A DNA stretch of 64,000 bases from Pseudoxanthomonas sp. PXM01 (lineage in GTDB: Bacteria; Pseudomonadota; Gammaproteobacteria; Xanthomonadales; Xanthomonadaceae): the NCBI RefSeq assembly GCF_014851815.1, contig NZ_JACVAJ010000002.1, positions 496,001 to 560,000 on the forward strand. Reading direction: 5' to 3'. Position 1 is the first letter of the stretch. Each line of letters starts with the position of its first letter. A program made the translations under genes and the position numbers. A model generated the notes under the pieces. The model was not told the DNA's origin, made no database searches, and worked only from the letters and a program-made list of their open reading frames with translations. This document shows positions 48,653 to 59,845 of the stretch, one piece after another.

Positions 48653-49234
48653 TCATGCCTTCTGCGTGTGCAGTCGCGTCATCGCGTCCATGAAGTTGCC
48701 CGCCACCGCCAAGGGCAGCACATCCATCGCATCATCGATCGCGCGCGCGATCAGCACTTCATCGTCCTTGCCCGGCCTGCCAAGCACCCAACCCGTCACC
48801 CGGTCCTTGTGCCCGGGATGGCCGATGCCGATCCGCAGCCGGTGGAACTTGCCGTGTCCGAGATGCTGGATGGTGTCGCGCAGGCCGTTCTGGCCGCCAT
48901 GGCCGCCATCGAACTTCAGGCGTGCGGCGCCCGGCGCAAGGTCCAGTTCGTCATGCGCGAGCAGCGCCTCTTCCGGCGCGATCTTCCAGAAGCGCAGCGC
49001 GGCCGCCACCGACTTGCCACTAAGATTCATGAAGGTGGCCGGCTTCAGCAGCCACACCGGCTGACCGGCAATCACGACCTTCGCGGTCTCGCCGAACAGC
49101 TTGCTGTCCAGCCCAAAACGCTCACCCTGCCGTTCCGCCAGGGCGTCGACAAAATGGAACCCGGCGTTGTGCCGGGTTCGGGCATGTTCGGCACCGGGAT
49201 TGCCCAGTCCGACGATGAGGCGCAAGCCTGCCAT
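48653..49234 (-). CDS. pth: Peptidyl-tRNA hydrolase
   Basis: Pth (193 aa) frees tRNA from prematurely released peptidyl-tRNA. GLGNPGAEHARTRHNAGF (Asn and the catalytic His), the FMNLSG segment, HDELDL (Asp) and GGHGGQNGLRD are all present. It lies between rplY and ychF, a common arrangement. Confidence 0.97.
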   Translation of the reverse strand: MAGLRLIVGLGNPGAEHARTRHNAGFHFVDALAERQGERFGLDSKLFGETAKVVIAGQPVWLLKPATFMNLSGKSVAAALRFWKIAPEEALLAHDELDLAPGAARLKFDGGHGGQNGLRDTIQHLGHGKFHRLRIGIGHPGHKDRVTGWVLGRPGKDDEVLIARAIDDAMDVLPLAVAGNFMDAMTRLHTQKA

Positions 49235-49285
49235 GGGGACGCATCACGCGCCTGCGCCCGCCGGAGCGGGCGCAGGTTCACGCGA

Positions 49286-49939
49286 TTACTTGTCGTCCTT
49301 CTTGGCGACCTTCGAAGCCGGCACGTCGGCCGACTCGGCCGGCGCTTCTTCGGCTTCTTCCTTGCCGTGCTTGGCGATCACGACGGCGACGTCGTGTTCC
49401 TTGCCCAGCTTCAGCTCGGGGATGGTCACGCCGGCCGGCAGCTTGACGTCGGACAGGTGGATCACCGCACCGATGGCCAGGTCGGCCAGGTCGATCTCGA
49501 TGAATTCCGGCAGGTCCTTCGGCAGGCACTCGACGACGACTTCGTTCAGCTCATGGGTGACCACGACTTCGGCGGACTTGCCGGCCGGCGACTTGTCTTC
49601 GTTGAGGAAGTGCAGCGGCACCGCGGTGCGCAGCGTCTCGTTCTCGTTCACGCGCTGGAAGTCCAGGTGCATGATCTGCTGCTTGAACGGATGGCGCTGC
49701 ATGTCACGCAGCAGCACCTTCTGGATGTCGCCGTTGAGGCTCAGGTCCAGGATCGACGAGTAGAACCAGTCGTGCTGGGAGGCCAGCCAGACTTCGTTGT
49801 GGTTCAGCTGGATGCTGACCGGCTTCAGTTCGCCACCGTAAACGATGGCAGGCACGGTGCCCGCGTGACGGAGGCGGCGGCTCGCACCCTTACCCTCGTC
49901 TTCGCGGCGCTCGACCTTGATTTCATGCGTCTTAGCCAT
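49286..49939 (-). CDS. rplY: 50S ribosomal protein L25, CTC/TL5 type
   Basis: L25 (217 aa) binds 5S rRNA. This is the long general-stress (CTC) form, with an N-terminal L25 domain (about 1-95), a C-terminal beta domain (about 100-190) and an acidic/Ala-rich then Lys-rich tail. The ATG at 49939 (MAKTHEIK) is taken as the start, with an in-frame GTG lying 9 bp upstream. It precedes pth and follows prs in the same orientation. Confidence 0.95.
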   Translation of the reverse strand: MAKTHEIKVERREDEGKGASRRLRHAGTVPAIVYGGELKPVSIQLNHNEVWLASQHDWFYSSILDLSLNGDIQKVLLRDMQRHPFKQQIMHLDFQRVNENETLRTAVPLHFLNEDKSPAGKSAEVVVTHELNEVVVECLPKDLPEFIEIDLADLAIGAVIHLSDVKLPAGVTIPELKLGKEHDVAVVIAKHGKEEAEEAPAESADVPASKVAKKDDK

Positions 49940-50051
49940 TTTCTTCACTACCTAGTTGTTGGACCGCCCTTCGGCGATCTGATGAAAGGTTCACCCGCGA
50001 CCAGATGAACCCGGAGAGCCGCCCGCCGATGGTCCGGCGCGCAGCGGAGAC

Positions 50052-51011
<960 letters not shown>

Positions 51012-51043
51012 GGGTCGTCTCGGCGGATGCAGCTGGACTGGAT

Positions 51044-51119
51044 TGGCAGGGGCGGAAGGATTCGAACCTACGAATGCCGGGATCAAAACCCGGTGCCTTA
51101 ACCACTTGGCGACGCCCCT
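51044..51119 (-). tRNA. tRNA-Gln (TTG)
   Basis: The 76-nt cloverleaf has acceptor AGGGGCG/CGCCCCT, anticodon TTG in TTTTGAT and an encoded CCA. Its first two bases are the last two bases of the ispE stop codon, so ispE, this tRNA and probably prs share a transcript. Confidence 0.97.
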
Positions 51120-52008
51120 AGGCGTACTTCTCCGTCCCGCGAACCTGCGCCAGCGCATCCAGCAGCGGCGAGCGCGCTGCGCCCTCCACCACCCAGGCAT
51201 GAAGCCCGGCAGGCAGTGACGCCAGTGCGGCCTCGGCAGAGGTCCGATCAGCGAACTCGACAAAGCAGCCGCCGCCGGAACCCGTCAAACGTGGCGCACC
51301 GATCTGCGACAGGGCCTGGAAGGCTGCCTCGATGGCAGGCTCCTGGCGACGCACGACCGGCTCGAACGCGTTGCCGAGCAGTGATCCCGAAACGAAGTCC
51401 GATATTTTCGCGGGTGCAGCATCACGCGTCAAATCCGGCGACGCGAAAAGGGCTGCCGTCGGCACGTGGACACCCGGATCCACCAGCAGATACCAGGCTG
51501 GCGCGAGGGTAAGGGGCGCCAGAATATCACCCACACCTTCGGCCCACGCATTCTCACCACGGACGAAGACAGGCACGTCCGCACCTAGCTGCAGCCCCAG
51601 CGACGCCAGCCGATCTGTCGCCTGGCCGCAGCCCCAGATCTGGTCCAGGGCGAGCAGTACGGTCGCGGCATCCGACGATCCGCCGCCGAAACCGCCGCCG
51701 GCCGGGATGCGCTTTTCGACGCCGATGTCCACACCTTCAGCGACATTAGCTTCTTTTTTAAGCAGCCTGGCTGCACGAACGACCAGGTCCTCCGCCTCCA
51801 GGACGCCCGGGGCGGACTCCCCCACCCGTCGGATCTCGCCATCCGCCCGAACCCGCAGGTGGATCGTGTCCCCCCACGCCAACAGCCGGAACACGGTCTG
51901 CAACAGGTGGTAGCCGTCGGCACGACGCCCGACGATCTGCAGGACCAGGTTGAGCTTGGCCGGGGCTGGCCAGGCCGACCAGCCCTCCTCCGCCGGGAAC
52001 GCGCTCAC
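51118..52008 (-). CDS. ispE: 4-diphosphocytidyl-2-C-methyl-D-erythritol kinase
   Basis: IspE (296 aa) phosphorylates CDP-methylerythritol in the MEP isoprenoid pathway. It is a GHMP kinase with [11 protein letters not shown] (catalytic Lys region), [18 protein letters not shown] (ATP loop) and the C-terminal [12 protein letters not shown]. The GTG at 52008 overlaps the lolB stop as GTGA. The TAG stop overlaps the tRNA-Gln 5' end by two bases. Confidence 0.96.
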   Translation of the reverse strand: MSAFPAEEGWSAWPAPAKLNLVLQIVGRRADGYHLLQTVFRLLAWGDTIHLRVRADGEIRRVGESAPGVLEAEDLVVRAARLLKKEANVAEGVDIGVEKRIPAGGGFGGGSSDAATVLLALDQIWGCGQATDRLASLGLQLGADVPVFVRGENAWAEGVGDILAPLTLAPAWYLLVDPGVHVPTAALFASPDLTRDAAPAKISDFVSGSLLGNAFEPVVRRQEPAIEAAFQALSQIGAPRLTGSGGGCFVEFADRTSAEAALASLPAGLHAWVVEGAARSPLLDALAQVRGTEKYA

Positions 52009-52655
52009 TGCGGCGCCAGTTGCCACTGATCGACGGCGACCTTGACGGTAGCACCCTGCCGACGCGCCTCCATACGACGCGGCATGACCGGCTGGGTACC
52101 CTCGGCCGGGAACCAGTCCAGATAGTCCACCCGCCATCCCTGCTGGGTCAGGCTCCGCACCCGGCCATCGGCGGCGTACTCCGTGCCCTCCACGGCGGCG
52201 GAGGGATCGGCGACACCGCGGGCCCAGTGCACCATCGAGGCGACCGGGATATCCCAGCCGGTGGCCTCGCGCAGCAGACGATCGGCATCGAGGCCTTCGC
52301 GCGATCCTCCCTCCAGGCCATCCAGGCGGGCCGCCCGGGTCTGCAGGTCGCCGCCGAGGCGCCAGCTCTGCCGGGTGACTGGCGCGCTCAGGGCCACCTG
52401 GTAAGCCGTGCCCGTCTGTTGCCAGTCGATACGGCCACTGCCGCCCTTCCCGTTCGCATTGACGGCCACCCGCCCGGCAAACGACCAGTCCGGCTGCGAC
52501 GCCAGCCATGCCGCACGGGTGGCCTGCGCTGCCTGTGCCGCCGCCAGCGCCTCGGGATCGCTCAGCATCGGCGAATCCACGGCCGGGCCACGCGTGGCGC
52601 AGCCCGCCATCGACAGGGCTGCAAGCCCCGCCAGCAGGAAACCTAAAACCTTCAT
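52005..52655 (-). CDS. lolB: Outer-membrane lipoprotein receptor LolB
   Basis: LolB (216 aa) accepts lipoproteins from LolA and inserts them in the outer membrane. It has a lipoprotein signal ending SMAGC (C19) and the family pattern [25 protein letters not shown] (visible in pieces) and LDWF near the C terminus. The ATG at 52655 overlaps the upstream TPR stop as ATGA, and its stop overlaps ispE. Confidence 0.9.
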   Translation of the reverse strand: MKVLGFLLAGLAALSMAGCATRGPAVDSPMLSDPEALAAAQAAQATRAAWLASQPDWSFAGRVAVNANGKGGSGRIDWQQTGTAYQVALSAPVTRQSWRLGGDLQTRAARLDGLEGGSREGLDADRLLREATGWDIPVASMVHWARGVADPSAAVEGTEYAADGRVRSLTQQGWRVDYLDWFPAEGTQPVMPRRMEARRQGATVKVAVDQWQLAPQ

Positions 52656-54337
52656 GCGCCTGTCTTCTCCAGCGCCCGCAGCAGCGAGCGATTGTCGGGG
52701 TCGAGCTTGCGAGCCTCGTCGAAATACCGGCGCGCCTCGTCCTTCTGTCCCATCACCCACAGCACTTCGGCCACGTGCGCGGCGATCTCGGGGTCCTTCT
52801 GCAGCGTGAAGGCACGCCGCAGTTCGACCAGTGCTTCCGCATTGCGGCCGAGCCGGTACAGCACCCAGCCGTAGCTGTCGATGATGGCCGCGTCGTCCGG
52901 CACCGCGGTGCGCGCGCGATCGATCAACTCCAGCGCCTCCTGGTAGCGCGTGGTGCGGTCGGCCAACGTGTAACCCAGTGCATTGAGCGCCGCCACATTG
53001 TCAGGCTCGATCACCAGGATGCGCCGGAAATCGGCCTCCGCATGGTCGATGCGGTCGCGTCGTTCCCACGCCAATCCACGCGAATACAGCAGCGCCAGGT
53101 CGTCCGGATAGGCGGCCAGCCCGCGCGCGAAAACTTCCAGCTCGCCCTCGTCCTGCTCGTCCTGCTGACGCAGTTCGGCCTCCATGAGATAGGCGTCGCG
53201 TCGCGTGCCATCCTCGACGCTGGCGTCGCCCTGCAGTGCGCGGGCTTCGGCGAAGGCTTCGTCCTTGCGACCGAGGTCGAACAACGCCTTCAGCGTACGG
53301 AGGCGGGCATCGGCGCGCTGGTCTCCCGCCGGAACGCTGCGGTACCACGCGAGCGCTTCCTCGCGCTTCTCCAGGAACTCCGCCATCTGGCCTAGCAGCA
53401 GGCGCCGGTCCGGGCTGTATTCCGTCGGCTGGTCCGTGCCGACCTTTTTCAGTTCCTCGTACAGCGCATTCAAGGCGGCCTTGTCGTCGGCCTTGGCCAG
53501 CAGTTGCGCACGCAATCCGTAGGTCAGCGTGTCCTGGGGGCCCTGCCCCATGGCGTGCGAGGCCGCGGCGGGATCGCCCAGCCGGTCGTACTCCTCGGCC
53601 AGCTTCAGCCGCAGTGCCGGATCGGTCGCCGCCTTGGGCAGCAGGCCATCCAGTACGACGCGCGCCTCCTGCTTGCGGTCGGCCTGCAGCAACTGGCTGG
53701 CCTGCAGCAGCGCAACCAACGGCTCGCCGGAGAATCGTTTCACGACATCGCCGACCATGCGCTCGGCCAGCGCAGGCTGCTCCAGTTGCTGGGCAAGGCC
53801 GGTGAATGCCAGCCACGGCTGCAGCTTGTTCGGAATGGCGCCGTCGTCCACCAGTTCGCGCAGCAATCGCGGCGCCAGCGCCGGATCCTTGCCCCCGCTT
53901 CCCAGCGCGGTCAGCGCGTAGCGCCAGCCCAGGTCATCGGCATCCTTCATCAAGGCGGACAGTTCCCGGCGTGCGACCCGCGCCTGACCCTGGCGCAGCG
54001 CCAACGTGGCCTCCGCGCCACGCAGGGCCAGCGTGCGCGGTCCCCGCGCCCGCCACAGCTTGATCGCCTCGGCCGCCCGGGCATCGTCCTTGGCCAGCAG
54101 CGCGATGCGGGTGGCGCGCTCGGCCAACCCGGCGTCGTCGCCCCGCTTCGCCGCGTCGAGATACCAGCGCGCGGCCTCCGGCAGCTGTCCTGCCTGCAGG
54201 GCGAATTCGCCTGCCATGACCGTGCCCAGCGCATCGTCGGGCTGGTCGGCGGGCGGAGCCGCTTTCGCCGCCATGGCGGACGGGACAGCGGCCGCGAGGA
54301 CCAGCGCGGCAACCCAGCTGCGAATCATTTCGGGCAT
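52652..54337 (-). CDS. Secreted tetratricopeptide-repeat protein
   Basis: This product of about 561 aa has a Sec signal peptide ([20 protein letters not shown]) and then mostly helical TPR-like repeats, clearest in the last 200 residues ([27 protein letters not shown] and [12 protein letters not shown], then [18 protein letters not shown]). The family is common upstream of lolB in this lineage. A protein-protein scaffold role at the envelope is likely, but no specific function can be assigned. Starts at 54337 or 54328 are both possible. It is coupled to lolB by ATGA. Confidence 0.85.
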   Translation of the reverse strand: MPEMIRSWVAALVLAAAVPSAMAAKAAPPADQPDDALGTVMAGEFALQAGQLPEAARWYLDAAKRGDDAGLAERATRIALLAKDDARAAEAIKLWRARGPRTLALRGAEATLALRQGQARVARRELSALMKDADDLGWRYALTALGSGGKDPALAPRLLRELVDDGAIPNKLQPWLAFTGLAQQLEQPALAERMVGDVVKRFSGEPLVALLQASQLLQADRKQEARVVLDGLLPKAATDPALRLKLAEEYDRLGDPAAASHAMGQGPQDTLTYGLRAQLLAKADDKAALNALYEELKKVGTDQPTEYSPDRRLLLGQMAEFLEKREEALAWYRSVPAGDQRADARLRTLKALFDLGRKDEAFAEARALQGDASVEDGTRRDAYLMEAELRQQDEQDEGELEVFARGLAAYPDDLALLYSRGLAWERRDRIDHAEADFRRILVIEPDNVAALNALGYTLADRTTRYQEALELIDRARTAVPDDAAIIDSYGWVLYRLGRNAEALVELRRAFTLQKDPEIAAHVAEVLWVMGQKDEARRYFDEARKLDPDNRSLLRALEKTGA

Positions 54338-54405
54338 GAACGTCACGTCGGCCGTAAAATGGCGGCCCTGATATGAGCCAGCAGCTTACTGCAAGCGCCT
54401 GAACG

Positions 54406-55686
54406 ATGACGTTGTGGGTCCTCGGATTGAACCACCAGACCGCGCCGGTCGACCTGCGCGAACGCGTGGCGTTCGACGCCGGCACGGTGCCGCACGCATT
54501 GTCGTCGCTGCGGGCGCTGCCCGACGTGGTCGAGGCCGCCCTGCTGTCGACCTGCAACCGCACCGAGCTGTACGCGGTGGCCGAGGACGGCGATGTGCTG
54601 GCGAGCTGGCTGGCCACCCATGCCGAGGGCCTCGAGGGCTACCTCTACCGCCATCGCGATGCGGACGCCGTGCGCCATCTGTTCCGGGTCGCGATCGGGC
54701 TGGATTCGATGGTGCTGGGCGAACCGCAGATCCTCGGCCAGGTGAAGGACGCCTGGGCCACGGCGCGCGAACACGGTGCGCTCGGCAACCGCCTGGACCG
54801 CCTGTTCCAGCAGACCTTCGCCGTCGCCAAGCGCGCGCGCACCGATACCCGCGTCGGTGCGAACCCGGTATCGGTCGCCTCCACCGCGGTGCGCCTGGCG
54901 CAGAACTCCTTCGCCCGCCTCAGTGACTCCACCGTCCTGCTGGTCGGCGCCGGCGAAACCATCGAGCTGGCCGCCAAGCACCTGAGCGAAGGCAAGGTGC
55001 GCCGGCTGCTGGTCGCCAACCGCACGCTGGCGCACGCGCAGGAACTGGCCACGCGCCACGGCGGCTACGCGCTGCCGCTGACCGACCTGGAACGGCATCT
55101 GGCCGAAGCCGACGTGGTGTTCTCCGCCACCGCGGCGCGCGAGCCCGTCGTGCTGCAGGCCCAGGTCGCGGCCGCGCTGGCCAAGCGCAAGCACAAGCCG
55201 ATGCTGCTGTTCGACCTGGCGGTGCCGCGCGACATCGAGGCATCCGTGGCCGAGTTGCCCGATGCCTACCTCTACACGGTCGACGACCTGGAGCGCGCGG
55301 TCGAGGACAACCGTCGCGGGCGTCGTGAAGCCGCCGATGCCGCCGAAGCGATCATCGATGTGCAGGTCGGGCGCTTCATGGAAAGCCTGCTTGCCGGCTC
55401 CCGCCAGGAGCCGCTGAAGCGCCTGCGTGCGTTGGGCGAGTCCACCCGCGAGGACGTGCTGGCCAAGGCGCGCCAGCAACTCGCCAACGGCCGCGAACCG
55501 GAGCAGGTGCTGGAGTTCCTCGCGCACACGCTGACCAACCGCCTGCTGCATCCGCCGACCGCGGCGCTGCGCGAAGCCGCCATGAGCGGCGACGGCGACT
55601 TGGCGCGCGCCGCCGACCGCCTGTTCCCCGCGCAGCCGCCCTACTCCCATCTGAAGAAAGACGATGACGCCGACGCTGCGCCGTAA
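54406..55686 (+). CDS. hemA: Glutamyl-tRNA reductase
   Basis: HemA (426 aa) reduces Glu-tRNA to glutamate-1-semialdehyde, the first committed step of C5 haem synthesis. The nucleophile is C50 in [24 protein letters not shown], the NADPH domain with [17 protein letters not shown] and the C-terminal dimerisation helices follow. It is divergent from the TPR gene across 68 bp and overlaps prfA by 23 nt. Confidence 0.97.
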   Translation: MTLWVLGLNHQTAPVDLRERVAFDAGTVPHALSSLRALPDVVEAALLSTCNRTELYAVAEDGDVLASWLATHAEGLEGYLYRHRDADAVRHLFRVAIGLDSMVLGEPQILGQVKDAWATAREHGALGNRLDRLFQQTFAVAKRARTDTRVGANPVSVASTAVRLAQNSFARLSDSTVLLVGAGETIELAAKHLSEGKVRRLLVANRTLAHAQELATRHGGYALPLTDLERHLAEADVVFSATAAREPVVLQAQVAAALAKRKHKPMLLFDLAVPRDIEASVAELPDAYLYTVDDLERAVEDNRRGRREAADAAEAIIDVQVGRFMESLLAGSRQEPLKRLRALGESTREDVLAKARQQLANGREPEQVLEFLAHTLTNRLLHPPTAALREAAMSGDGDLARAADRLFPAQPPYSHLKKDDDADAAP

Positions 55687-56749
55687 GCTCGAAGCGTTGG
55701 CCGAGCGCCGGGAAGAACTCGAACGCCTGCTCGCCGATCCCGGCGTGATCGGCGACAGCGACCGCTTCCGCGCCTTCTCGCGCGAGTTCTCGCAGCTGGA
55801 ACCGGTGGCCACCGCGATGGCGGAAGAGAAGCGTGCGCAGGCCGACCTCGCCGCCGCGCAGGCAATGCGCGACGACCCGGAGCTGGCCGAACTGGCCGAC
55901 GAGGAGATCGCCGCTGCCCAGCAACGCCTGGCGCAGCTGGACGACGAACTGATGCTGTTGCTGCTGCCGAAGGACAACCGCGACGAGGGCAACCTGTTCC
56001 TCGAAGTGCGCGCCGGCACCGGCGGCGACGAAGCCGCGATCTTCGCCGGCGACCTGTTCCGCATGTACGCCCGCTATGCCGAGCGCCGAGGCTGGAAGGT
56101 CGAGATCGAATCCGACAGTCCCGGCGAACATGGCGGCTACAAGGAAGTGGTGGCGCGCGTCGTCGGCCGCGGCGCGTATTCCAAGCTGAAGTTCGAGTCC
56201 GGCACCCATCGCGTGCAGCGCGTGCCTGAAACCGAATCGCAGGGTCGTATCCACACGTCGGCGGCGACGGTGGCGATCATTCCGGACGTGGACGAGGTCG
56301 ACGACATCGTCATCAATCCGGCCGACCTGAAGGTCGACACCTTCCGCTCCTCCGGCGCCGGCGGCCAACACGTCAACAAGACCGAGTCGGCGATCCGCAT
56401 CACCCACGTGCCCAGTGGCATGGTGGTGGAATGCCAGACCGAGCGCAGCCAGCATGCCAACCGCGACAAGGCGATGAAGCGCCTGAAGGCGCAGCTGCTC
56501 GACGCAGAACGCAGCAAACAGCAGGCCGCGCAGGCGGAGACCCGCAAGCTGCAGGTCGGCAGCGGCGACCGCAGCCAGCGCATCCGCACCTACAACTTTC
56601 CGCAGGGCCGCATCACCGACCACCGTGTCGAGGGCCTTACGCTGTACGACCTGCCCAACATCATCCAGGGCGACCTGGACGAACTGATCGACCGCCTCGG
56701 CCGCGAGCACCTGGCCGACGAACTCGCACGGCTGACGGAGGCCGCATGA
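55664..56749 (+). CDS. prfA: Peptide chain release factor 1
   Basis: RF1 (361 aa) reads UAA and UAG stops. The catalytic GGQ is at residues 233-235, and the [16 protein letters not shown] anticodon-region segment precedes it. The start at 55664 gives the family N terminus ([16 protein letters not shown]) and overlaps hemA by 23 nt. In this operon PrmC would normally methylate Gln235, but prmC is not in the window. Its stop overlaps the next gene as ATGA. Confidence 0.97.
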   Translation: MTPTLRRKLEALAERREELERLLADPGVIGDSDRFRAFSREFSQLEPVATAMAEEKRAQADLAAAQAMRDDPELAELADEEIAAAQQRLAQLDDELMLLLLPKDNRDEGNLFLEVRAGTGGDEAAIFAGDLFRMYARYAERRGWKVEIESDSPGEHGGYKEVVARVVGRGAYSKLKFESGTHRVQRVPETESQGRIHTSAATVAIIPDVDEVDDIVINPADLKVDTFRSSGAGGQHVNKTESAIRITHVPSGMVVECQTERSQHANRDKAMKRLKAQLLDAERSKQQAAQAETRKLQVGSGDRSQRIRTYNFPQGRITDHRVEGLTLYDLPNIIQGDLDELIDRLGREHLADELARLTEAA

Positions 56750-57195
56750 CCGCCACGATCAGGAAAGCGACGCCGGACGACCTCGACACTGTCGCCCCGC
56801 TGTTCGACCTGTACCGTGTGTTCTACGGCAAGCCGTCGGATCCGGCGCTGGCCCGCGACTTCATCCAGGCGCGCATGGCGCGCAACGAATCAGTGATCCT
56901 GCTGGCGGAGATCGGGCGGGATACCGTCGGCTTCACCCAGCTCTATCCCGCCTTCTCGTCGGTCAGCGCCACCCGCACCTGGATCCTCAACGACCTGCTG
57001 GTAGTGCCGGAAGCGCGGCGCAGCGGCGTGGCCCGTGCATTGCTGGTCGCCGCCGCGGATTTCGCGCGCGACGACGGCGCGCTGCGGCTGGAACTGGAAA
57101 CCGACCACGACAACGCGACCGCGCAGGCGCTGTACCACGCGATGGGCTGGACCGCGTACGACGGCACGCTGCGCTTCCGCCTGCCGCTGCGATGA
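56746..57195 (+). CDS. GNAT-family N-acetyltransferase
   Basis: This 149-aa GNAT-fold enzyme should transfer an acetyl group from acetyl-CoA. It begins [21 protein letters not shown]. The acetyl-CoA motif is [17 protein letters not shown], and the C-terminal [10 protein letters not shown] fits the fold. The substrate is unknown. ATGA overlaps on both sides (prfA and the OGT-like gene) show tight translational coupling. Confidence 0.88.
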   Translation: MTATIRKATPDDLDTVAPLFDLYRVFYGKPSDPALARDFIQARMARNESVILLAEIGRDTVGFTQLYPAFSSVSATRTWILNDLLVVPEARRSGVARALLVAAADFARDDGALRLELETDHDNATAQALYHAMGWTAYDGTLRFRLPLR

Positions 57196-58919
57196 GCCGC
57201 GTCGGTCCGGCCGTCAGCGAGCGTGATCGCCTGCGGCAGGCCGTGAGTGCGCAACCGCAGGATTTCATCGCCTGGGTCATGCTGGCCGATGCCGAACTCG
57301 ACCACGGCGATGCCGAGGCCGGACTTCGCGCCGCGCAGCGCGCATTGAACCTGCGGCCACGGCATCCCGAAGCGCTCGCGCGACTCGGCCGCAGCCATTG
57401 GCTGTCAGGCCAGCACGTACAGGCCGCGCAGGCATTGAGCGAGGCCGCCGCGCAGGCGCCGCAGCATCCCGGCATCGCGCTGTGGCTCGGACACGCGTTG
57501 GAAGACGCCGGCGAGGCCGAAGCCGCCGCGCAGGCTTACGAACACGCCTACCGGTTGATGCCCGGCGAACCGATGTTCGCCGCCCATCTGCTCAACTGGC
57601 GCCGCAAGCTATGCGATTGGCGCGACCTCGACACGCTGTCGGCGCAGGTGCGTCGCGCCGTGCGTGAGGGGCATGGCGTCGTCGAACCGTTCGCGTTCCT
57701 CAGTGAAGACGCGAGCGCGAACGAGCAACTCGCCTGCGCCCGCCAGCGCGCGCAAGCGATAGCCGCCGTCATCCGTCCGTTGCCGCTCGCACCTCGCGCA
57801 GCAGAAGACGCACCGCTGCGCCTGGGCTTCCTGTCCAACGGTTTCGGTGCGCATCCCACCGGCCTGCTGACGGTGGCGTTCTTCGAGGCGTTGCAGGTGC
57901 AGGAAGCGGTGTCCACGCACCTGTTCGCGCTTACACCCGATGACGGCGGCCCCATCCGGCAACGGCTGACCGCCGCGACGCAGCTGCACGACGTCGCCGG
58001 ACAATCGCATGCGCGCATCGCGCAGGCCATCCGCGACCAGCGCATCGACGTGCTGTACGACCTGCGCGGCTGGGGCGGCGGCGGCACGCCGGAAGTGCTG
58101 GCGATGCGGCCCGCACCCGTGCAGGTCAACTGGCTGGCCTATCCCGGCACGTCCGGGGCGCCGTGGATCGATTACGTGCTGGCGGACCGCTTCGCCCTGC
58201 CCGATACGCTGGTGCCGTCGTACAGCGAAACCGTCGCGTATCTGCCTGGCGCCTTCCAGCCGTCGGACACGCGCCGCTCGATCGACACGCCGCCTTCGCG
58301 CGAGGCCTGCGGCCTGCCCGCCACCGGCGTTGTCTTCGCCTGCTTCAACAACAGCTACAAGCTCAATCCACGCAGCGTGTCGCGCATGCTCGATGTGCTG
58401 GCGAACGTCGACGGCAGCGTGCTGTGGCTGTTGTCCGGACCGGGCCGGGCCGACGAGCGCCTGCGCGCAGCCGCGCAGGCGCGCGGCATCGATCCCGCGC
58501 GACTGGTGTTCATGCGCAAGCTGCCGCATGCGGAGTACGTGGCGCGCTACCGGCACGTCGACCTGTTCCTCGACACGCATCCGTACAACGCACACACCAC
58601 CGCGTCCGATGCGCTGTGGGCGGGCTGTGCAGTGCTGACCTGCCCGGGCATGACGTTCGCCGCGCGCGTCGCCGGCAGCCTCAACCATCATCTCGGCCTG
58701 GGTGACATGAACGTGCCCGATGATGCGACGTTCGTCGCCACCGCCATCCGGCTGGGTCGCGATGCCGATGCGCGCGCCGCCCTGCGCACCCGCCTGCAGA
58801 CCGCGATCACCCACGCACCGCTGTTCGACATGCCCCGGTTCGCGGAAGGATTCGCCGGCATCGCCCGGCGCATGGCTGACCGGCACCGCAAGGGCCTGCC
58901 GCCCGCGCCACTCGACTGA
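57192..58919 (+). CDS. TPR protein with O-GlcNAc-transferase-like (GT41) domain
   Basis: The 575-aa product combines N-terminal TPRs (about 15-130) with a GT41 catalytic region like eukaryotic OGT and SPINDLY and the Xanthomonas campestris OGT homologue (568 aa in that species). Catalytic-region landmarks are present: GAHPTG with H221, TSGAPWIDYVLAD, CFNNSYKLNP with K390 and DTHPYNAHTTASDALW. The acceptor is unknown. It has no signal peptide, so it acts in the cytoplasm. It is coupled to the GNAT gene by ATGA. Confidence 0.9.
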   Translation: MSRVGPAVSERDRLRQAVSAQPQDFIAWVMLADAELDHGDAEAGLRAAQRALNLRPRHPEALARLGRSHWLSGQHVQAAQALSEAAAQAPQHPGIALWLGHALEDAGEAEAAAQAYEHAYRLMPGEPMFAAHLLNWRRKLCDWRDLDTLSAQVRRAVREGHGVVEPFAFLSEDASANEQLACARQRAQAIAAVIRPLPLAPRAAEDAPLRLGFLSNGFGAHPTGLLTVAFFEALQVQEAVSTHLFALTPDDGGPIRQRLTAATQLHDVAGQSHARIAQAIRDQRIDVLYDLRGWGGGGTPEVLAMRPAPVQVNWLAYPGTSGAPWIDYVLADRFALPDTLVPSYSETVAYLPGAFQPSDTRRSIDTPPSREACGLPATGVVFACFNNSYKLNPRSVSRMLDVLANVDGSVLWLLSGPGRADERLRAAAQARGIDPARLVFMRKLPHAEYVARYRHVDLFLDTHPYNAHTTASDALWAGCAVLTCPGMTFAARVAGSLNHHLGLGDMNVPDDATFVATAIRLGRDADARAALRTRLQTAITHAPLFDMPRFAEGFAGIARRMADRHRKGLPPAPLD

Positions 58920-58944
58920 CCCGCGATTGCGCTACCCTGCCGGC

Positions 58945-59463
58945 ATGAGCCATGCCGATGCCTTGATCCCGCTGCACCTCTGCGTGCTGACCGTTTCGGA
59001 CAGCCGCACCCTCGCCGAAGACCGCTCCGGCGACTACCTCATCGACGCCCTCACGCAGGAAGGTCATCAGCTGCACGAGCGCGCCCTGCTGCCCGACGAC
59101 CGTTACCGCCTGCGCGCGCAGGTCTCGCAGTGGATCGCCGATCCCGCCGTCGACGGCATCCTGGTGACCGGCGGCACCGGCTTCACCGGGCGCGACTCCA
59201 CGCCCGAAGCGCTGCTGCCGCTGCTCGACAAGGAAATGCCGGGCTTCGGCGAACTGTTCCGCCATGTCAGCGTCGAAGAGATCGGCACGTCGTCGCTGCA
59301 GTCGCGCGCGTTCGCCGGACTGGCGAACCAGACGTTCATCTTCTGCCTGCCCGGTTCCACCTCAGCCTGCCGCACGGCGTGGGAAAAGATCATCCGTGCG
59401 CAACTCGATGCGCGCACGCGACCGTGCAACCTGGCCACGCTGCGTCCCCGCCTGAAGGAATGA
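58945..59463 (+). CDS. moaB: Molybdenum cofactor biosynthesis protein B
   Basis: The 172-aa MoaB/MogA-family protein adenylates or binds molybdopterin in Moco synthesis. The signature ILVTGGTGFTGRDSTPEAL and the later CLPGSTSACRTAWEKII are intact. The ATG at 58945 starts the conserved domain. It stands alone here, with no other moa or moe gene in the window. Confidence 0.92.
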   Translation: MSHADALIPLHLCVLTVSDSRTLAEDRSGDYLIDALTQEGHQLHERALLPDDRYRLRAQVSQWIADPAVDGILVTGGTGFTGRDSTPEALLPLLDKEMPGFGELFRHVSVEEIGTSSLQSRAFAGLANQTFIFCLPGSTSACRTAWEKIIRAQLDARTRPCNLATLRPRLKE

Positions 59464-59479
59464 GCAAGGAGAGCCTGCG

Positions 59480-59818
59480 ATGTCCCTCGATGCCACCCTG
59501 CGTCTGCTCACCAAGGCCAGCGGCCTGACCGCCGCCGATCTCGCCGCCGCCATCCCGCGCGCCGGCGTGGCCACGGTGAAGTCCTGGCTCGCCGGCGAGA
59601 AGATGCCCGGCGGCGACCAGCTCGCCGCACTGGCGCGTGCCTTCGGCATCCCGGCCGGCGCACTGCTGTCGGAACTGGCCACGACGCTGGACCCCGCCCG
59701 CACGCAGGGCGAACACGACCTGCTCGCCGCCTACCGCGCGCTCAACACGCGCCAGCAAGGCGCATTGCTGGAAGTCGCCCGCGGCATGGCCGGGCACAAG
59801 GCCCGCCGCAAGCGCTGA
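59480..59818 (+). CDS. Small helix-turn-helix (XRE-like) regulator
   Basis: The 112-aa protein has an N-terminal HTH: SGLTAADLAAAIPRAGVATVKSWL, then GEKMPGGDQLAALARAFGI, which fits an XRE/Cro-type DNA-binding fold. The C-terminal ~45 residues are helical (LLAAYRALNTRQQGALLEVARGM) and end in a basic tail. The ATG follows AGGAG by 8 nt. The target is unknown. It lies between moaB and ppk2 in the same orientation. Confidence 0.8.
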   Translation: MSLDATLRLLTKASGLTAADLAAAIPRAGVATVKSWLAGEKMPGGDQLAALARAFGIPAGALLSELATTLDPARTQGEHDLLAAYRALNTRQQGALLEVARGMAGHKARRKR

Positions 59819-59845
59819 TTCCCCACCACCGCACAGGATGCCGCG

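Noticed and set aside
54338..54405. Strong divergent promoters between the TPR gene and hemA
   Set aside because: TAAAAT and TATCAG boxes exist, but no -35 at proper spacing could be found on either strand.
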